The notes beneath the pieces are model-generated. The model did no database searches. It saw only the letters and a list, made by a program, of their open reading frames with translations, and was not told the origin of the DNA. Shown piece by piece: positions 35,301 through 43,870 of a stretch of 64,000 nt of DNA. How positions within the stretch are numbered: the stretch's first letter is position 1; the number at the start of each line of letters is the position of its first letter. The DNA comes from Pseudomonas argentinensis (GTDB lineage: Bacteria > Pseudomonadota > Gammaproteobacteria > Pseudomonadales > Pseudomonadaceae): the NCBI RefSeq assembly GCF_001839655.2, contig NZ_CP056087.1, positions 3,968,001 through 4,032,000 of the forward strand. The letters run 5' to 3'. The position numbers and the translations under genes were made by a program.

Positions 35301-35488
35301 CTACGCGCCTGCTGACGAATGCTGTCGATACCGGCAGCGCCAGGGTCGGCCAGCTGCAGCAGTTCCTCGAGATAAGCGCTCTCGTCGACGTTGTAGTTGG
35401 CACTGATGGCGGGGAAAAAATCGGCGGCTCTGGCAGCGGAAACCTGCGCGAGAAACTCCGGCTGCAAGACCTGGCTGGCTTTGAACAT
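32312..35488 (-). CDS. putA: Bifunctional proline dehydrogenase / L-glutamate gamma-semialdehyde dehydrogenase PutA
   Basis: 1058 residues. An FAD proline dehydrogenase barrel (RGNDAVDT region, then LSALHPRYEVAQRERVLSEL, SVDAEEADRLELSLEL, RLVKGAYWDSEIK and FATHNAHT-like FASHNAHTVSCI) oxidises proline; the C-terminal aldehyde dehydrogenase (FVCVSPWNFPLAIYLGQ, GFTGSTD-like CFTGSTDTARII, TGGQNAMIVDS, catalytic Cys in SAGQRCSALRVLY) makes glutamate. There is no N-terminal ribbon-helix-helix domain, so unlike the about 1315-residue PutA of P. putida it should not repress its own gene; PAO1 uses the AraC-type PruR. ATG 35488 is favoured by GAGG upstream. Confidence 0.96.
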   Translation of the reverse strand: MFKASQVLQPEFLAQVSAARAADFFPAISANYNVDESAYLEELLQLADPGAAGIDSIRQQARSLIQDVRGRDNAVDTLDALLRQYSLDTQEGLMLMCLAEALLRVPDASTADALIRDKLSAAEWERHLGKSDNLLVNFAAWGLVMTGKVVDPQAADGRPKKVLGRLIQRSGEPVIRAAMNQAMKLMGKQFVLGRTISEALKNGRPEREKGYTYSFDMLGEAALTAEDAEKYMADYRKAIDTVGAEPQVGPGPKPSISIKLSALHPRYEVAQRERVLSELFANVRELAIRARKLDVGISVDAEEADRLELSLELYEKLLRDPAIAGWGEFGLVIQAYSKRCLPVLVWLTLLGKELGEKMPLRLVKGAYWDSEIKQCQVWGLDGYPVFTRKEGTDTSYLACARYLLSDFTRGVIYPQFASHNAHTVSCILAMAAEQASPRDFEFQRLHGMGDALYDTVLEKHRKTVRIYAPVGAHKDLLPYLVRRLLENGANSSFVHQLVDPSVPVESLIDHPVTQLRKFASLANNKIPLPPALYGATRKNSQGINMNIQKSLTELENAYRPQLDRQWQAAPVINGQTLSGTAQEVRCPFDLNKLVGTAQFATAAQAAQALDGLSAAWPRWNATTIDARASVLERLADLLEKHRAELMALCTVEAGKSMQDGIDEVREAVDFCRYYAQQARLKLGREELKGPTGERNELFHEGRGIFVCVSPWNFPLAIYLGQITAALVAGNVVLAKPAEQTSLIAARALELMFEAGLPKDVIAFLPGDGATLGGVFCRDPRVAGVCFTGSTDTARIINRQLAEKDGMIATLIAETGGQNAMIVDSTALPEQVVKDAVGSAFTSAGQRCSALRVLYVQRDIADRVIDLLKGAMAELKIGPTHLRENDIGPVIDGEARDGLLAHIKQLKGEGKLIAEATVAGDLNGHFVAPVAFEIGGIHELQKEQFGPVLHVVRYDAADLEKVVAAINATGYGLTLGIHSRNEETAARIEALARVGNLYVNRNQIGAVVGVQPFGGCGLSGTGPKAGGPSYLLRFVNERTTSVNTTAVGGNASLLSLGDE

Positions 35489-35887
35489 CACGCCCATCCT
35501 CTTGTAGGGATTATGTATGGGGTACCCCTGCTTTGGGTCTAGCCCAGGTACGAGGATCTGGCGATCTCGGGCTTGCAGAAGTGGATGGCGGAATTTAGAG
35601 GCAGAACGATGACGGCTTCTTGCGGAAAGCTCTGGAGTTTTTGCGGAAAACTCCGAAACCCATCAACCCCCGAAGCGAATCTGACCGCGCGACTGTGGGT
35701 CAGGTGACTTGGGCCCCATCGGGCTTTATGCCCCTGTTTGCTCCGTTTTACTCATCGGGCAGCCGAAAAGGTATTCTTTCCGGCATCTCATTGTGAGGCG
35801 TACTCGTGCTGCCCAGGGCGTAGCGCGAGGATCCAGCCCTGGAATGCCTCGCCAACCGAATCAATCCATTTGCGCGGAGTTGAACGC
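35489..35887. other. 399-bp divergent region between putA and the dehydratase gene
   Basis: No gene is supported. It contains the putA promoter with the direct repeats described at 35618-35655, and an A/T-poor leader for the dehydratase gene. A frame open from 35738 into the dehydratase gene lacks family homology before 35888. Confidence 0.6.
35618..35655 (-). promoter_or_regulatory. Candidate AraC/PruR-type operator of putA
   Basis: Two direct repeats on the minus strand, GAGTTTTCCGCAA and GAGCTTTCCGCAA (12 of 13 identical), spaced exactly 21 bp (two helical turns), the usual layout for a dimeric AraC-family activator next to the -35 region. They lie about 130-165 bp upstream of putA. In P. 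aeruginosa putA and putP are activated by the AraC-type PruR; binding here is inferred. Confidence 0.5.
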
Positions 35888-36799
35888 ATGTCGCTGAGCA
35901 TCAAGACCCCTCTTCTGCAATCACTGCCCCTGAGCCACCGCGTCGGTGCCAGGGTATGGATGAAGATGGAGGCCATGCAACCAGGCGGCTCCTTCAAGAT
36001 CCGTGGTGTCGGCTTCGCCTGTGAGCAGCACCATGCCCAGGGCGCCCAGCGTTTCATTTCCTCCTCGGGTGGCAATGCCGGCCTCGCCGTTGCCTATGCC
36101 GGGCGGCGCCTGGGTGTACCGGTCATCGTGGTGGTTCCCGAGACCACCACGGCGCGGGCACGGAACCTGCTGGCTCTGGAGGGCGCTGAAGTGATAGTGC
36201 ACGGCAAGTCCTGGTTCGAGGCCAACGAGCTTGCGCGTTCCTTGCAGACGGCAGCGGACGCCTTCATTCACCCCTTCGACGATCCACTGCTGTGGGAGGG
36301 CCATGCCTCGATGATCGACGAGGTGCTGGCCGATGGCGTGCGCCCGGATGCCGTGGTGCTGTCGGTCGGCGGTGGCGGCCTGTTGGCTGGTGTCGACGAG
36401 GGCCTGCGCCGCAATGGCCTGGGCAGCGTACCGGTTTATGCCGTCGAGACGCAGGGAACGGCCTCGCTCAATGCCTCGATCGACGCCGGCCAGGTGGTGG
36501 AGATCCCGTCGGTTTCCGGGGTGGCGACCTCCCTCGCCGCTCGCCAGGTGTGCCGCCGAGCGTACGAGGTGGCCAGGGAACGCCCGGTAATTCCCGTGCA
36601 GGTGACCGACCGAGAGGCGGTAGATGCCTGCCTGGCCTACCTGGATGACCACCGCACCCTGGTCGAGCCAGCCTGTGGGGCCTCCCTGGCGCTGCTGTAT
36701 GGAAACAAGGTGTCCCTCGGCGAACTGGACAACGTGCTCGTGATCGTTTGCGGCGGTTCCACGACCACCATCGAATCGCTGTTCGCCATGCGTGGCTGA
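35888..36799 (+). CDS. Serine/threonine dehydratase-like PLP enzyme (fold type II)
   Basis: 303 residues of the tryptophan-synthase-beta-like PLP family, closest in layout to L-serine/L-threonine dehydratases (SDH). PLP Lys is in GGSFKIRG near residue 38, the substrate loop SSGGNAGLA near 60, the phosphate-binding VGGGGLLAGV near 164 and the C-terminal VCGGSTTT near 295. It would deaminate serine or threonine to pyruvate or 2-oxobutyrate. Start ATG at 35888 with GGAG eight bases upstream; slightly shorter than the 318-327 residues usual for SDH. The dipeptidase gene follows after 94 bp in the same direction. Confidence 0.82.
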   Translation: MSLSIKTPLLQSLPLSHRVGARVWMKMEAMQPGGSFKIRGVGFACEQHHAQGAQRFISSSGGNAGLAVAYAGRRLGVPVIVVVPETTTARARNLLALEGAEVIVHGKSWFEANELARSLQTAADAFIHPFDDPLLWEGHASMIDEVLADGVRPDAVVLSVGGGGLLAGVDEGLRRNGLGSVPVYAVETQGTASLNASIDAGQVVEIPSVSGVATSLAARQVCRRAYEVARERPVIPVQVTDREAVDACLAYLDDHRTLVEPACGASLALLYGNKVSLGELDNVLVIVCGGSTTTIESLFAMRG

Positions 36800-36893
36800 T
36801 GCCTGCCCTCAATGCACCACCCACGCTCTACCCTCGGCCATGGGTGATCGGTCGGGAGGTAGGTGACGGTCGAGAGCCGAGGTACTACTCAAG

Positions 36894-37865
36894 ATGAACG
36901 ACACTACTGCGTTTCGATGGGAAGCCCACGCCTGCCTGCCCCTGGTTGCCGGGCAGGACATGTACGGCCTGGCCCGTTACCGGGATGCCGGCTTCCACCA
37001 CGTGTCGGTCAATGTCGGCATGGACATGACCCCCTTTTCCACCGTGATGCAGGTAATCGCCGGGTTTCGAAACTGGTTGAGCCAGCATCACGAGGCGTTC
37101 GTACTGGCCGGCACCATCGCCGACCTGAACGAGGCCCGGGAGGCAGGAAAGCTGGCCATCTCGTTCGATCTGGAAGGCTCGAACATGCTGCTCCAGGACC
37201 CTGCCATGGTCGAGCTGTATGGAGCACTGGGCGTGCGCCAGCTCCTGCTCGCCTACAATCGCGACAACGGTTGCGCCGGTGGCTGCCACGGAGCAGGTAC
37301 CGGCCTGACGCCAGTTGGCCGTGATGTCGTACGCGCGGCCAATGCCTCGGGCATCGTCATCGACTGCGCCCATGCCAGCAAACGCTCGAGCCTCGAAACC
37401 CTGGAGCTATCCAGCCGACCGGCCATCTTCTCCCACAGCAACGTCAAGGCAATTTTCGATCATCCGCGCACCATCGACGATGAGCAGATCGATGCATGCG
37501 CCGCCCAGGGAGGCGTTATCGGCCTTACCGGCCTGGGCATTTTCATGGGCGACCCCGAGGCATCGGTAGACGCCTTCGTCCGGCAGATCGACTACCTGGC
37601 CGAGCGCGTCGGGACAGCTCACATTGGCCTGGGCCTGGACACCGAACTGCATCCCGACCACCAGGATCTGCCGGAGGATGCGCTCGAGGAGGACTGGTGG
37701 CCCCAGGCATACTACGGGCAGATGAACGGCCATCGGCAGTTGCAGCCAGAAGATCTCGACGGGGTAGCCGAGCGCCTGCAGAATCTCGGTTATGCGCCTT
37801 CCGATATCCGCGCCATCTTCGGTGACAACCTCATGCGCATTGCACAGGCCACATGGCCCGGATAG
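36894..37865 (+). CDS. M19 (membrane dipeptidase) family protein with a variant metal motif
   Basis: 323 residues of the renal dipeptidase-like TIM-barrel family. Expected metal and catalytic residues are present at Glu94 (FDLEGSN), His160 (IDCAHAS), His181 (FSHSNVKAI), Arg192 (HPRTI) and Asp249 (GLDTE), but the first ligand motif HxD reads His12-Ala-Cys14 (EAHACLPL), and the usual THN motif is AYNRDN. There is no signal peptide, so it should be cytoplasmic. With the upstream dehydratase it could release and then deaminate an amino acid from a dipeptide; that is inference. Confidence 0.8.
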   Translation: MNDTTAFRWEAHACLPLVAGQDMYGLARYRDAGFHHVSVNVGMDMTPFSTVMQVIAGFRNWLSQHHEAFVLAGTIADLNEAREAGKLAISFDLEGSNMLLQDPAMVELYGALGVRQLLLAYNRDNGCAGGCHGAGTGLTPVGRDVVRAANASGIVIDCAHASKRSSLETLELSSRPAIFSHSNVKAIFDHPRTIDDEQIDACAAQGGVIGLTGLGIFMGDPEASVDAFVRQIDYLAERVGTAHIGLGLDTELHPDHQDLPEDALEEDWWPQAYYGQMNGHRQLQPEDLDGVAERLQNLGYAPSDIRAIFGDNLMRIAQATWPG

Positions 37866-37901
37866 ACAGGCCGTTAGCGCGGCGCCTTGGCAAGCGGCGG
37901 C

Positions 37902-39014
37902 TTACAAGGGTCTAGTCAGGGGCGTATAGCTGCGTTTGTACAGCCGGTTGCCCGCCAGCTTCAACAGCATGGCACGGCCCCAACCAGGTAGCCGGCGCAT
38001 CTTGTCCCGCGCGACGCATTGCCGTTGCACCCAGTCGACGCGGGGCTTGCGTTGGCGCGTGTATTCGGCCAGCGCCTCGCTGATGCTCGAAGCGCTGGCA
38101 AGGGCTGCAGCCAGGACCAGCGCATCTTCCATCGCCATCCCGGCCCCCTCCGCCATGCTCGGGGACGAAGCGTGCGCCGCATCGCCGATCAGCACCCTGT
38201 TGCCCTTCACCCACTCTTGCATGACGACCTGCTCGATTGGGCTGACGTGAACCTGGGTGTGATCGGGTTGCTGGGCGACAAGCGGCGCCAGGGGGGCTGC
38301 GAAAGCGGCGAGCAGCGCCTCGTGTGGAAGGTCGGGCAGCTTGCCCAGTAACTGGGACTCGCCCACTGCCATGTCCGCGTAGACGTAAACCTCGTCATTA
38401 CCGATCGGGATGGCCAGCAAACTCATGCCGTCCGCCAGCATGACGGTCCAACCCTCGACCCCGACGATGTCCTTGGTAATAAAACGCCAGCACAGATTGC
38501 CGGTGTAAGACGGCCTGACAGCAGGGAACAGGTTCTGGCGCACCTGGGAGTTGACGCCGTCCGCGCCGATGACCAGGTCGTACTCGCCTACAGTGCCATC
38601 GGAGAATGTCGCCAGGCTGGTGGCGCCAAGGGGCTCGATAGCGGTAATCGAGGTGCCGAAGCGAAGTCCGGTGTTACCCAGCGAATCGCGCAATGCGCGG
38701 TGCAGCGCGGCGCGAGGCAGCGCCATGCACGGCCCGCAGGACGACCAGACATCCTCGGTGCGCGTCACGCTCAGGGGCCTGCCTCGGCTATCCAGGATGC
38801 GCTGGGTAGCAATCGGCATGGCGAGCGCTGCAATCGAGTCGAGCAGTCCCAGGGCCTGCAAGGCTCGGGCGGCATTGCCCGGCAGGTAGAGGCCGGTTCC
38901 CCCTTGTGCAACATCGGCCCGGTGTTCGATCAGCTCGGCGCTGACGCCCTGCAGCTCCAGAGCCCTGGCCATGGCAAGGCCGGCGATACCGCCGCCCACT
39001 ATCAATATTCTCAT
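37902..39014 (-). CDS. FAD-dependent aromatic-ring-type monooxygenase
   Basis: 370 residues of the PHBH/salicylate hydroxylase class. N-terminal Rossmann motif RILIVGGGIAGLAMARALE, the DG motif in LVIGADGVNSQVRQNLFP near residue 155, and the second FAD motif LIGDAAHASSPSMAEGAGMAMEDA near 285 are clear. Start ATG at 39014 gives the canonical N-terminus. It converges with the dipeptidase gene (36 bp). Substrate cannot be read; such enzymes use NAD(P)H and oxygen on aromatic acids or related compounds. Confidence 0.87.
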   Translation of the reverse strand: MRILIVGGGIAGLAMARALELQGVSAELIEHRADVAQGGTGLYLPGNAARALQALGLLDSIAALAMPIATQRILDSRGRPLSVTRTEDVWSSCGPCMALPRAALHRALRDSLGNTGLRFGTSITAIEPLGATSLATFSDGTVGEYDLVIGADGVNSQVRQNLFPAVRPSYTGNLCWRFITKDIVGVEGWTVMLADGMSLLAIPIGNDEVYVYADMAVGESQLLGKLPDLPHEALLAAFAAPLAPLVAQQPDHTQVHVSPIEQVVMQEWVKGNRVLIGDAAHASSPSMAEGAGMAMEDALVLAAALASASSISEALAEYTRQRKPRVDWVQRQCVARDKMRRLPGWGRAMLLKLAGNRLYKRSYTPLTRPL

Positions 39015-39125
39015 CCGCCTGCTCGCTCTGTGCTCGGGCTGTAACGATACCACCCTGCGCCATGCGGATAAGGTCTACCGCTCACCCGCCGAGTCCTAGG
39101 GGGTGGCAAAATCGCCCCTGCCGGG

Positions 39126-40970
39126 TCAGATATCCAGCGACACGGACAGATTCAAGCCATACTGAAGCTCGTCGTCGGCGTGTCGGTAACTGTAGCTGCC
39201 GCGCAGTGACAGGCCCTCGCCGAGGCGGTGACTGACCCCGAGGTGGCCGCGCAGGCTGCGCTCGTCCGGGCGATGACCGGGCAGCTCGAAGCCGACTGCT
39301 GGCAGGCTGTTCAGCGACATGCGCAGCTCGGCGGGTTCATCCTCGTATTCGCGCTCGATTGCCAGCTCGCCGAACACCCGGGTGCGTGGGCTCAGGTCGT
39401 ACAGCCCTTGCAGACCAGCCCCCAGCCGCCGGGATTTGCGCGTCTGGTCGGCGAAGCCCAGTGCCGTGGAGCGCTGGCCTTTCTCGCGGTAACCGTCCAC
39501 ATCGATATGCACGTAGTCGGCGCTGACGAAGGGACTCAGGTGCCATTGATTGCCCGGCTGGGCGATGTCATAACCGAAGCGGCCGCTGACGGCCCAGAGC
39601 TTGCCGTCGGTGTCGCCCTTCTCCGAGTTGGTGGCCGGGCCAGCGGCGAACTTGCGTTCCAGGTCGTCATAGTCGAGGTGACCGGCACTGGCCGACAGAT
39701 CGCCCCACCAGCGATCGTGCTGATACTGAGCGAACGCGGTAGCGATGTAACTGCGCAGGTGGTAATCGGAGTCCGCCGCGCCGGCCTCGAGATTCTGTTC
39801 ATGCAGCCCGGCGGCCAGACCGAGGCGCCAGGCGTCGTCGAGACGATAGCTGGCGCCGAAGTTGAGGCTGTAGCCATTGCCATCGGCATTGCCGCCCTGA
39901 CGGTCATATTCCAGCCGTTGGCCGCCGCCATTGACGAAGGTGCGCCACTGACCGACCGCCTGCCAGGCCTCCCAGTCCGCCAGCCATTGGGCGCGCAGCT
40001 GATCCTGATGGCCACGCAGCGTGCCCAGGGCCATTTCCGGCAACAGGGTGACCTCCCCAGGCGCCGCCAGCAGCGAGTAGGCGTAGTCGGCGATCAGGCG
40101 CTGGCCGGCAATCGTCGGGTGTACACCATCGTTGAACAGCAGTTTCGTCGGGTCCGGTGCGCTGCCATTGAGCCCGAAGATCGGGTTGGGGTTGCTGCAC
40201 CCCGAGAAGCAGGTACCGATCACCGTGGCGCGATCGGCAACCAGGCCGTAGCGCCCAGGGTCACTGACTACCTCGGAGAGGTAGAGCGGGATATTCAACG
40301 GAACCACATTGGCATCCAGCGCGGCCAATTGGCTCACCAGCTCGGCGTTGAAGGCTGCCCCAAGCGCACTGAGCTGGCCCTGCAGGGGGCTGCCGAAAAA
40401 GTTCGGCGTCAACCCAAGGTCCGGCAGTACCCACACCATGATGTAACGCGCCCCCGCCTGGTGCAGCGCCTCGGCGCTATCGACCAAGCGCCCCGCTGCA
40501 GCCTGAGCGCTGGGCCCATCGACGACCTGAAACTGCAGGAAGTCGTTGCCGCCGCCCGTCAGGTAGTACAAGGCATCGGGATCGGCTCGGCCACCCGTGG
40601 ACTGCAGATAGCCGCCGGGCCCGGTGATGGCATCGAGGATCTGATCGGTTCGATAGCCGCCAACTGCCCAGTTGTTGCCACCGACCACGGTATTGGCCGA
40701 CCCCAGGCCGGGGCCCGACAGCCCGAGTGCATTGCCCAGCAACATGGGCGATACCTCACCGAACACTTCCCCGCTGCCATCCCCGTAGGTCGGGCCGGTG
40801 CGGTTGGTGAAGCGAGTGGTCGCACCGGCCGGACCATCGGCATCGGCAAACCACCCGGCATCGCTGAGGCTGTCACCAAATATGTAGAGCGCGCTGTACG
40901 GCGCGGCACCAAGCGAGGTGGCGCTGGCCAGCAGACAGGCAGCCGCCAAGGGCGTGAGCAAGGGTTTCAT
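39126..40970 (-). CDS. estA: Autotransporter esterase EstA (SGNH hydrolase plus beta-barrel)
   Basis: 614 residues. A Sec signal ([22 protein letters not shown]) is followed by a GDSL/SGNH lipase passenger: FGDSLSDAG (catalytic Ser), [19 protein letters not shown] and the Asp-His pair in FNDGVHPT near residue 285. The C-terminal autotransporter barrel, about residues 330-614, ends with the outer membrane signature LNLSVSLDI. Very close to P. aeruginosa EstA (646 residues, by recall), which is surface-anchored and needed for rhamnolipid production and motility; this copy lacks roughly 30 residues in a passenger loop. Confidence 0.94.
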   Translation of the reverse strand: MKPLLTPLAAACLLASATSLGAAPYSALYIFGDSLSDAGWFADADGPAGATTRFTNRTGPTYGDGSGEVFGEVSPMLLGNALGLSGPGLGSANTVVGGNNWAVGGYRTDQILDAITGPGGYLQSTGGRADPDALYYLTGGGNDFLQFQVVDGPSAQAAAGRLVDSAEALHQAGARYIMVWVLPDLGLTPNFFGSPLQGQLSALGAAFNAELVSQLAALDANVVPLNIPLYLSEVVSDPGRYGLVADRATVIGTCFSGCSNPNPIFGLNGSAPDPTKLLFNDGVHPTIAGQRLIADYAYSLLAAPGEVTLLPEMALGTLRGHQDQLRAQWLADWEAWQAVGQWRTFVNGGGQRLEYDRQGGNADGNGYSLNFGASYRLDDAWRLGLAAGLHEQNLEAGAADSDYHLRSYIATAFAQYQHDRWWGDLSASAGHLDYDDLERKFAAGPATNSEKGDTDGKLWAVSGRFGYDIAQPGNQWHLSPFVSADYVHIDVDGYREKGQRSTALGFADQTRKSRRLGAGLQGLYDLSPRTRVFGELAIEREYEDEPAELRMSLNSLPAVGFELPGHRPDERSLRGHLGVSHRLGEGLSLRGSYSYRHADDELQYGLNLSVSLDI

Positions 40971-41169
40971 GGCAAGTCCTTTTATTATTGGAGTGAACCG
41001 CCCGACAACTGTAGCCAGTGTTCGATGAAAAGCGCAGCCTGATGAAAAGGGGCCGACGTATTGGCTGGGATGACTGCCCGCTTGTGGCCGGTTACCGTAG
41101 CCCACCCACCTGCTCCGGAAAAAAATGCTGCCGGCACGGCTGATGACCGCGGCGCATCGGTTACAGGCG

Positions 41170-41573
41170 CTATTTCTCCATCCGTCGCAGCGCCCGATAG
41201 AGCGTGGAGCGGTGCACCTTGAGCACCTTGGCGGCCTGCTCGACCGAGTACCCATCCTGGTTGATCAACCGTTTCGCCTGGTCGATCTGCTCGCGGGTCA
41301 GCGTGGGCTTGGCGCCGAACTTCACGCCACGGGCCTTGGCCGCCTCGCGGCCGTCCCTGGTTCGTTCGAGGATCAGCGAGCGCTCGAACTCGACGATACC
41401 GGCGAATACCGCCAGCACGGCCAGGCCATTCTCGGTGGTGGTGTCCGCCGGGGGTTCGGACAGGCTGCGCAGGCCCGCGCCGCTGATATGAATGCGCTCG
41501 GCGATTTCCAGCAGCTCCCGCGTGCTGCGCGCCAGGCGGTCGAGCTTGGTCAGGGTGAGCCCGTCGCCAGGGC
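41170..41573 (-). pseudogene. Truncated serine recombinase (resolvase/invertase) remnant
   Basis: From GDGLTLTKLDRLARST onward the frame encodes the distal catalytic-domain motifs (TKLDRLARS, FAGIVEFERSLILERTRDGREAAKARGVKFGAKP) and the C-terminal helix-turn-helix ([26 protein letters not shown]). The N-terminal 50-60 residues with the catalytic Ser (YxRVST motif) are missing and replaced upstream by unrelated sequence, so it is inactive. It marks the scar of a mobile element between estA and purC. Confidence 0.85.
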
Positions 41574-41664
41574 CATGCGCGATACAGGTCGCCGACGGAT
41601 TTCGCCCCCTGACGACGGCGCTACCCACAACCCTGACGAACAAAACAGGCGAGAACAACGAAAA

Positions 41665-41694
41665 CGCCGCCGTTACCTTGCGGTGACGGCGGCG
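41665..41694 (-). terminator. Terminator of purC
   Basis: Thirteen-base stem CGCCGCCGTCACC / GGTAACGGCGGCG with a four-base loop on the minus strand, followed by TTTTCGTTGTT, 20 bp beyond the purC stop. Confidence 0.88.
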
Positions 41695-41713
41695 CTGGGC
41701 GTAACTCGGCCGA

Positions 41714-42580
41714 TCAAGCAGTCAGGCGAGTCAGCGCTTCGCGGTATTTATCGGCGGTCTTCTGGGCGACGTCGGCCGGCACGGCGGGAGCTGGCGGCTC
41801 CTTGTTCCAGCCGGTGGATTCCAGCCAGTTGCGCACGAACTGCTTGTCGAAGCTCGGCGGATTGGTGCCCTCGGCGTAGCTGTCGGCCGGCCAGAAGCGG
41901 CTGGAGTCGGGGGTCAGCACCTCGTCCATCAGGGTCAGGGTGCCGTCTTCGTCGAGGCCGAATTCGAACTTGGTGTCGGCGATGATGATGCCGCGGGTGG
42001 CTGCGTACTCCACCGCTGCCTTGTACAGGGCGATGGAGGTGTCGCGCACCTGGGCGGCCAGCTCGGCGCCGATGATCGCCTCGCACTGGGCGAAGCTGAT
42101 GTTCTCGTCATGGTCGCCCACGGCGGCCTTGGTCGACGGCGTGAAGATCGGCTCGGGCAGCTTGGCCGCCTCCTTGAGGCCGGCCGGCAGCTGGATACCG
42201 CATACGGTGCCGCTCTTCTGGTATTCCTTCCAGCCGGAGCCGACGATGTAACCACGCACGATGGCTTCCACGGCGACCGGTTTGAGACGTTTGGCGACCA
42301 CGGCGCGGCCTTCGACCAGCGGTAGTTCGGCGGCCGGCACCACGTCTTCGACGTGATCACCGGTGAAGTGGTTGGGCACCACGTGGGCCAGCTTGTCGAA
42401 CCAGAAGTTGGAGATGGCGGTGAGGATCTTGCCCTTGTCCGGAATCGGCTGCTCGAGGATCACGTCAAAGGCCGACAGGCGATCGGTGGCGACCATCAGC
42501 ATGCGCTTGTCGTCGATCTCGTAGAGGTCGCGGACTTTGCCCGAATAGATCTTTTTCAGGCTCAGGGAAGGTGTGGTCAT
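41714..42580 (-). CDS. purC: SAICAR synthetase (PurC), long form
   Basis: 288 residues. It catalyses ATP-dependent joining of CAIR and aspartate in purine synthesis. Family motifs: [90 protein letters not shown] and [13 protein letters not shown]. This is the about 290-residue type of Neisseria, beta-proteobacteria and fungi, strikingly like Neisseria PurC by recall, whereas the PurC that follows dapA-bamC in PAO1 is a 236-residue form with different motifs. The enzyme looks complete, with its own terminator and a terminator separating it from bamC. Confidence 0.93.
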   Translation of the reverse strand: MTTPSLSLKKIYSGKVRDLYEIDDKRMLMVATDRLSAFDVILEQPIPDKGKILTAISNFWFDKLAHVVPNHFTGDHVEDVVPAAELPLVEGRAVVAKRLKPVAVEAIVRGYIVGSGWKEYQKSGTVCGIQLPAGLKEAAKLPEPIFTPSTKAAVGDHDENISFAQCEAIIGAELAAQVRDTSIALYKAAVEYAATRGIIIADTKFEFGLDEDGTLTLMDEVLTPDSSRFWPADSYAEGTNPPSFDKQFVRNWLESTGWNKEPPAPAVPADVAQKTADKYREALTRLTA

Positions 42581-42679
42581 GTCGAGCTAGCGCCTCGTCG
42601 CGGGAAAGTCGCGCCGCACGGCGTCAAAGCGGACGCGTCACGGCTGTAAGGGTCGGCAGAAAAACGCCCTGCCTGTGAA

Positions 42680-42711
42680 AACAAAAGGCGAAACCCAGGG
42701 GTTTCGCCTAT
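42680..42711 (-). terminator. Terminator of bamC
   Basis: Stem AGGCGAAACC / GGTTTCGCCT with loop CCTG on the minus strand, followed by TTTTGTTTTC, between bamC and purC. purC must therefore use its own promoter. Confidence 0.9.
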
Positions 42712-42734
42712 CGCCAACCACGTGCCAGGAATCC

Positions 42735-43853
42735 CTAGCCGAGGTTCTCCTGGATCATGTCCAGCACCCGGCGGGCCACGTCGGCCGGCGCCACGGTGTT
42801 GATGTCCTTCTCGACGGTCACCTGCACGGTGTCGCCCACGGCGGTCAGGCGCACCTGGTAGCGCTCGGCGCGTGCCTCGACGGCGTCCTTGTCCTCCGAG
42901 CCGCCGAACAGCCGCTTGAAGAAGCCCGGCTTCTCGTTGTTGCGCTGCGGGCCTTCGGCCAGGTTGACGTAATAGACGCCCAGGGTGCGGTTGATGTCGT
43001 CGACGCGCAGGTCGGCCATGCGCAGCGAGCGGCCCACACCGGACCAGGCGCGGTCGAAATCGGTGCTAAGGTTGAGGATCGGGTTACCGTTGCCGTCCTG
43101 GGACAGGGCTACGCGGTTCGGTGCATCGAAATCGCGACCGGCCAGCAGCGACACCGAACCGCCCTGCTCCACGCTACGCGTCAGGCTGGCCTGCAGCTCG
43201 TCGAGCAGTGCGGCGTCGAGGGTCTTGTTGACGCTGCGTTCGGTGAACGGCACATCGGCGCTACTGCCGGCCGGACGCTGCGCGGTGACCACGAAGATTT
43301 CGCTGGTGTTGCGCTGCACGCCAGGCTCGAGGCGTACGTGCACACGGGTTTCGGTATTGCTGTCCAGACCACCCACGCGGCCCGTCAGGCGGCTCTGCAT
43401 GCTGCTCGACAGGGCGTCGAAACGCTGCCAGTCGGTGCTGAACTCACCGGTCTGCGGGCGTTCGTCGACGATGCGGAAGCCGCCGTCCTCGAAGAACTGG
43501 CGAGCCCCTGGCCAGACTTCGGCCGGCACGCGCTGGGCGACCAGCCAGCTGGAGTCGCCGCTGTTCTGCAGGCTGAACTCGCTGACGTTGTCGCTGACCA
43601 CCAGTGCCTGCGGGCGCGGCACCTCGTATTCGTCCTTGGCATCGCTGTCGCGAATCTGCTGGGGAACCGGCAGCAGCGGGTCGAGACGCTTGGCCTCGAC
43701 GTCGGCCGGCAGCTGCATCGGCGCGGTCTGCCGTGCGCCCAGGTAGTCACTGCCGCGGTCGCGGAAGTAGCCATTTTCGCCCCAGATCCAGCCACAGCCA
43801 CTGGTGCTGGTGATGATCAGGGCAAGTGCGGAAAATCCGGCCAGTCGCTTCAT
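42735..43853 (-). CDS. bamC: Outer membrane assembly lipoprotein BamC (NlpB)
   Basis: 372 residues, BamC subunit of the BAM complex that inserts beta-barrel proteins. Signal and lipobox [20 protein letters not shown] give lipidated Cys20; the unstructured N-terminal segment ([38 protein letters not shown]) that binds BamD is present, followed by two helix-grip domains. Start ATG at 43853, GAGGA eleven bases upstream. It follows dapA by 17 bp and shares its transcript, as in other gamma-proteobacteria. A following metallo-beta-lactamase gene known from PAO1 is absent. Confidence 0.93.
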   Translation of the reverse strand: MKRLAGFSALALIITSTSGCGWIWGENGYFRDRGSDYLGARQTAPMQLPADVEAKRLDPLLPVPQQIRDSDAKDEYEVPRPQALVVSDNVSEFSLQNSGDSSWLVAQRVPAEVWPGARQFFEDGGFRIVDERPQTGEFSTDWQRFDALSSSMQSRLTGRVGGLDSNTETRVHVRLEPGVQRNTSEIFVVTAQRPAGSSADVPFTERSVNKTLDAALLDELQASLTRSVEQGGSVSLLAGRDFDAPNRVALSQDGNGNPILNLSTDFDRAWSGVGRSLRMADLRVDDINRTLGVYYVNLAEGPQRNNEKPGFFKRLFGGSEDKDAVEARAERYQVRLTAVGDTVQVTVEKDINTVAPADVARRVLDMIQENLG

Positions 43854-43870
43854 GCGTCGTAGTTCCTCGA

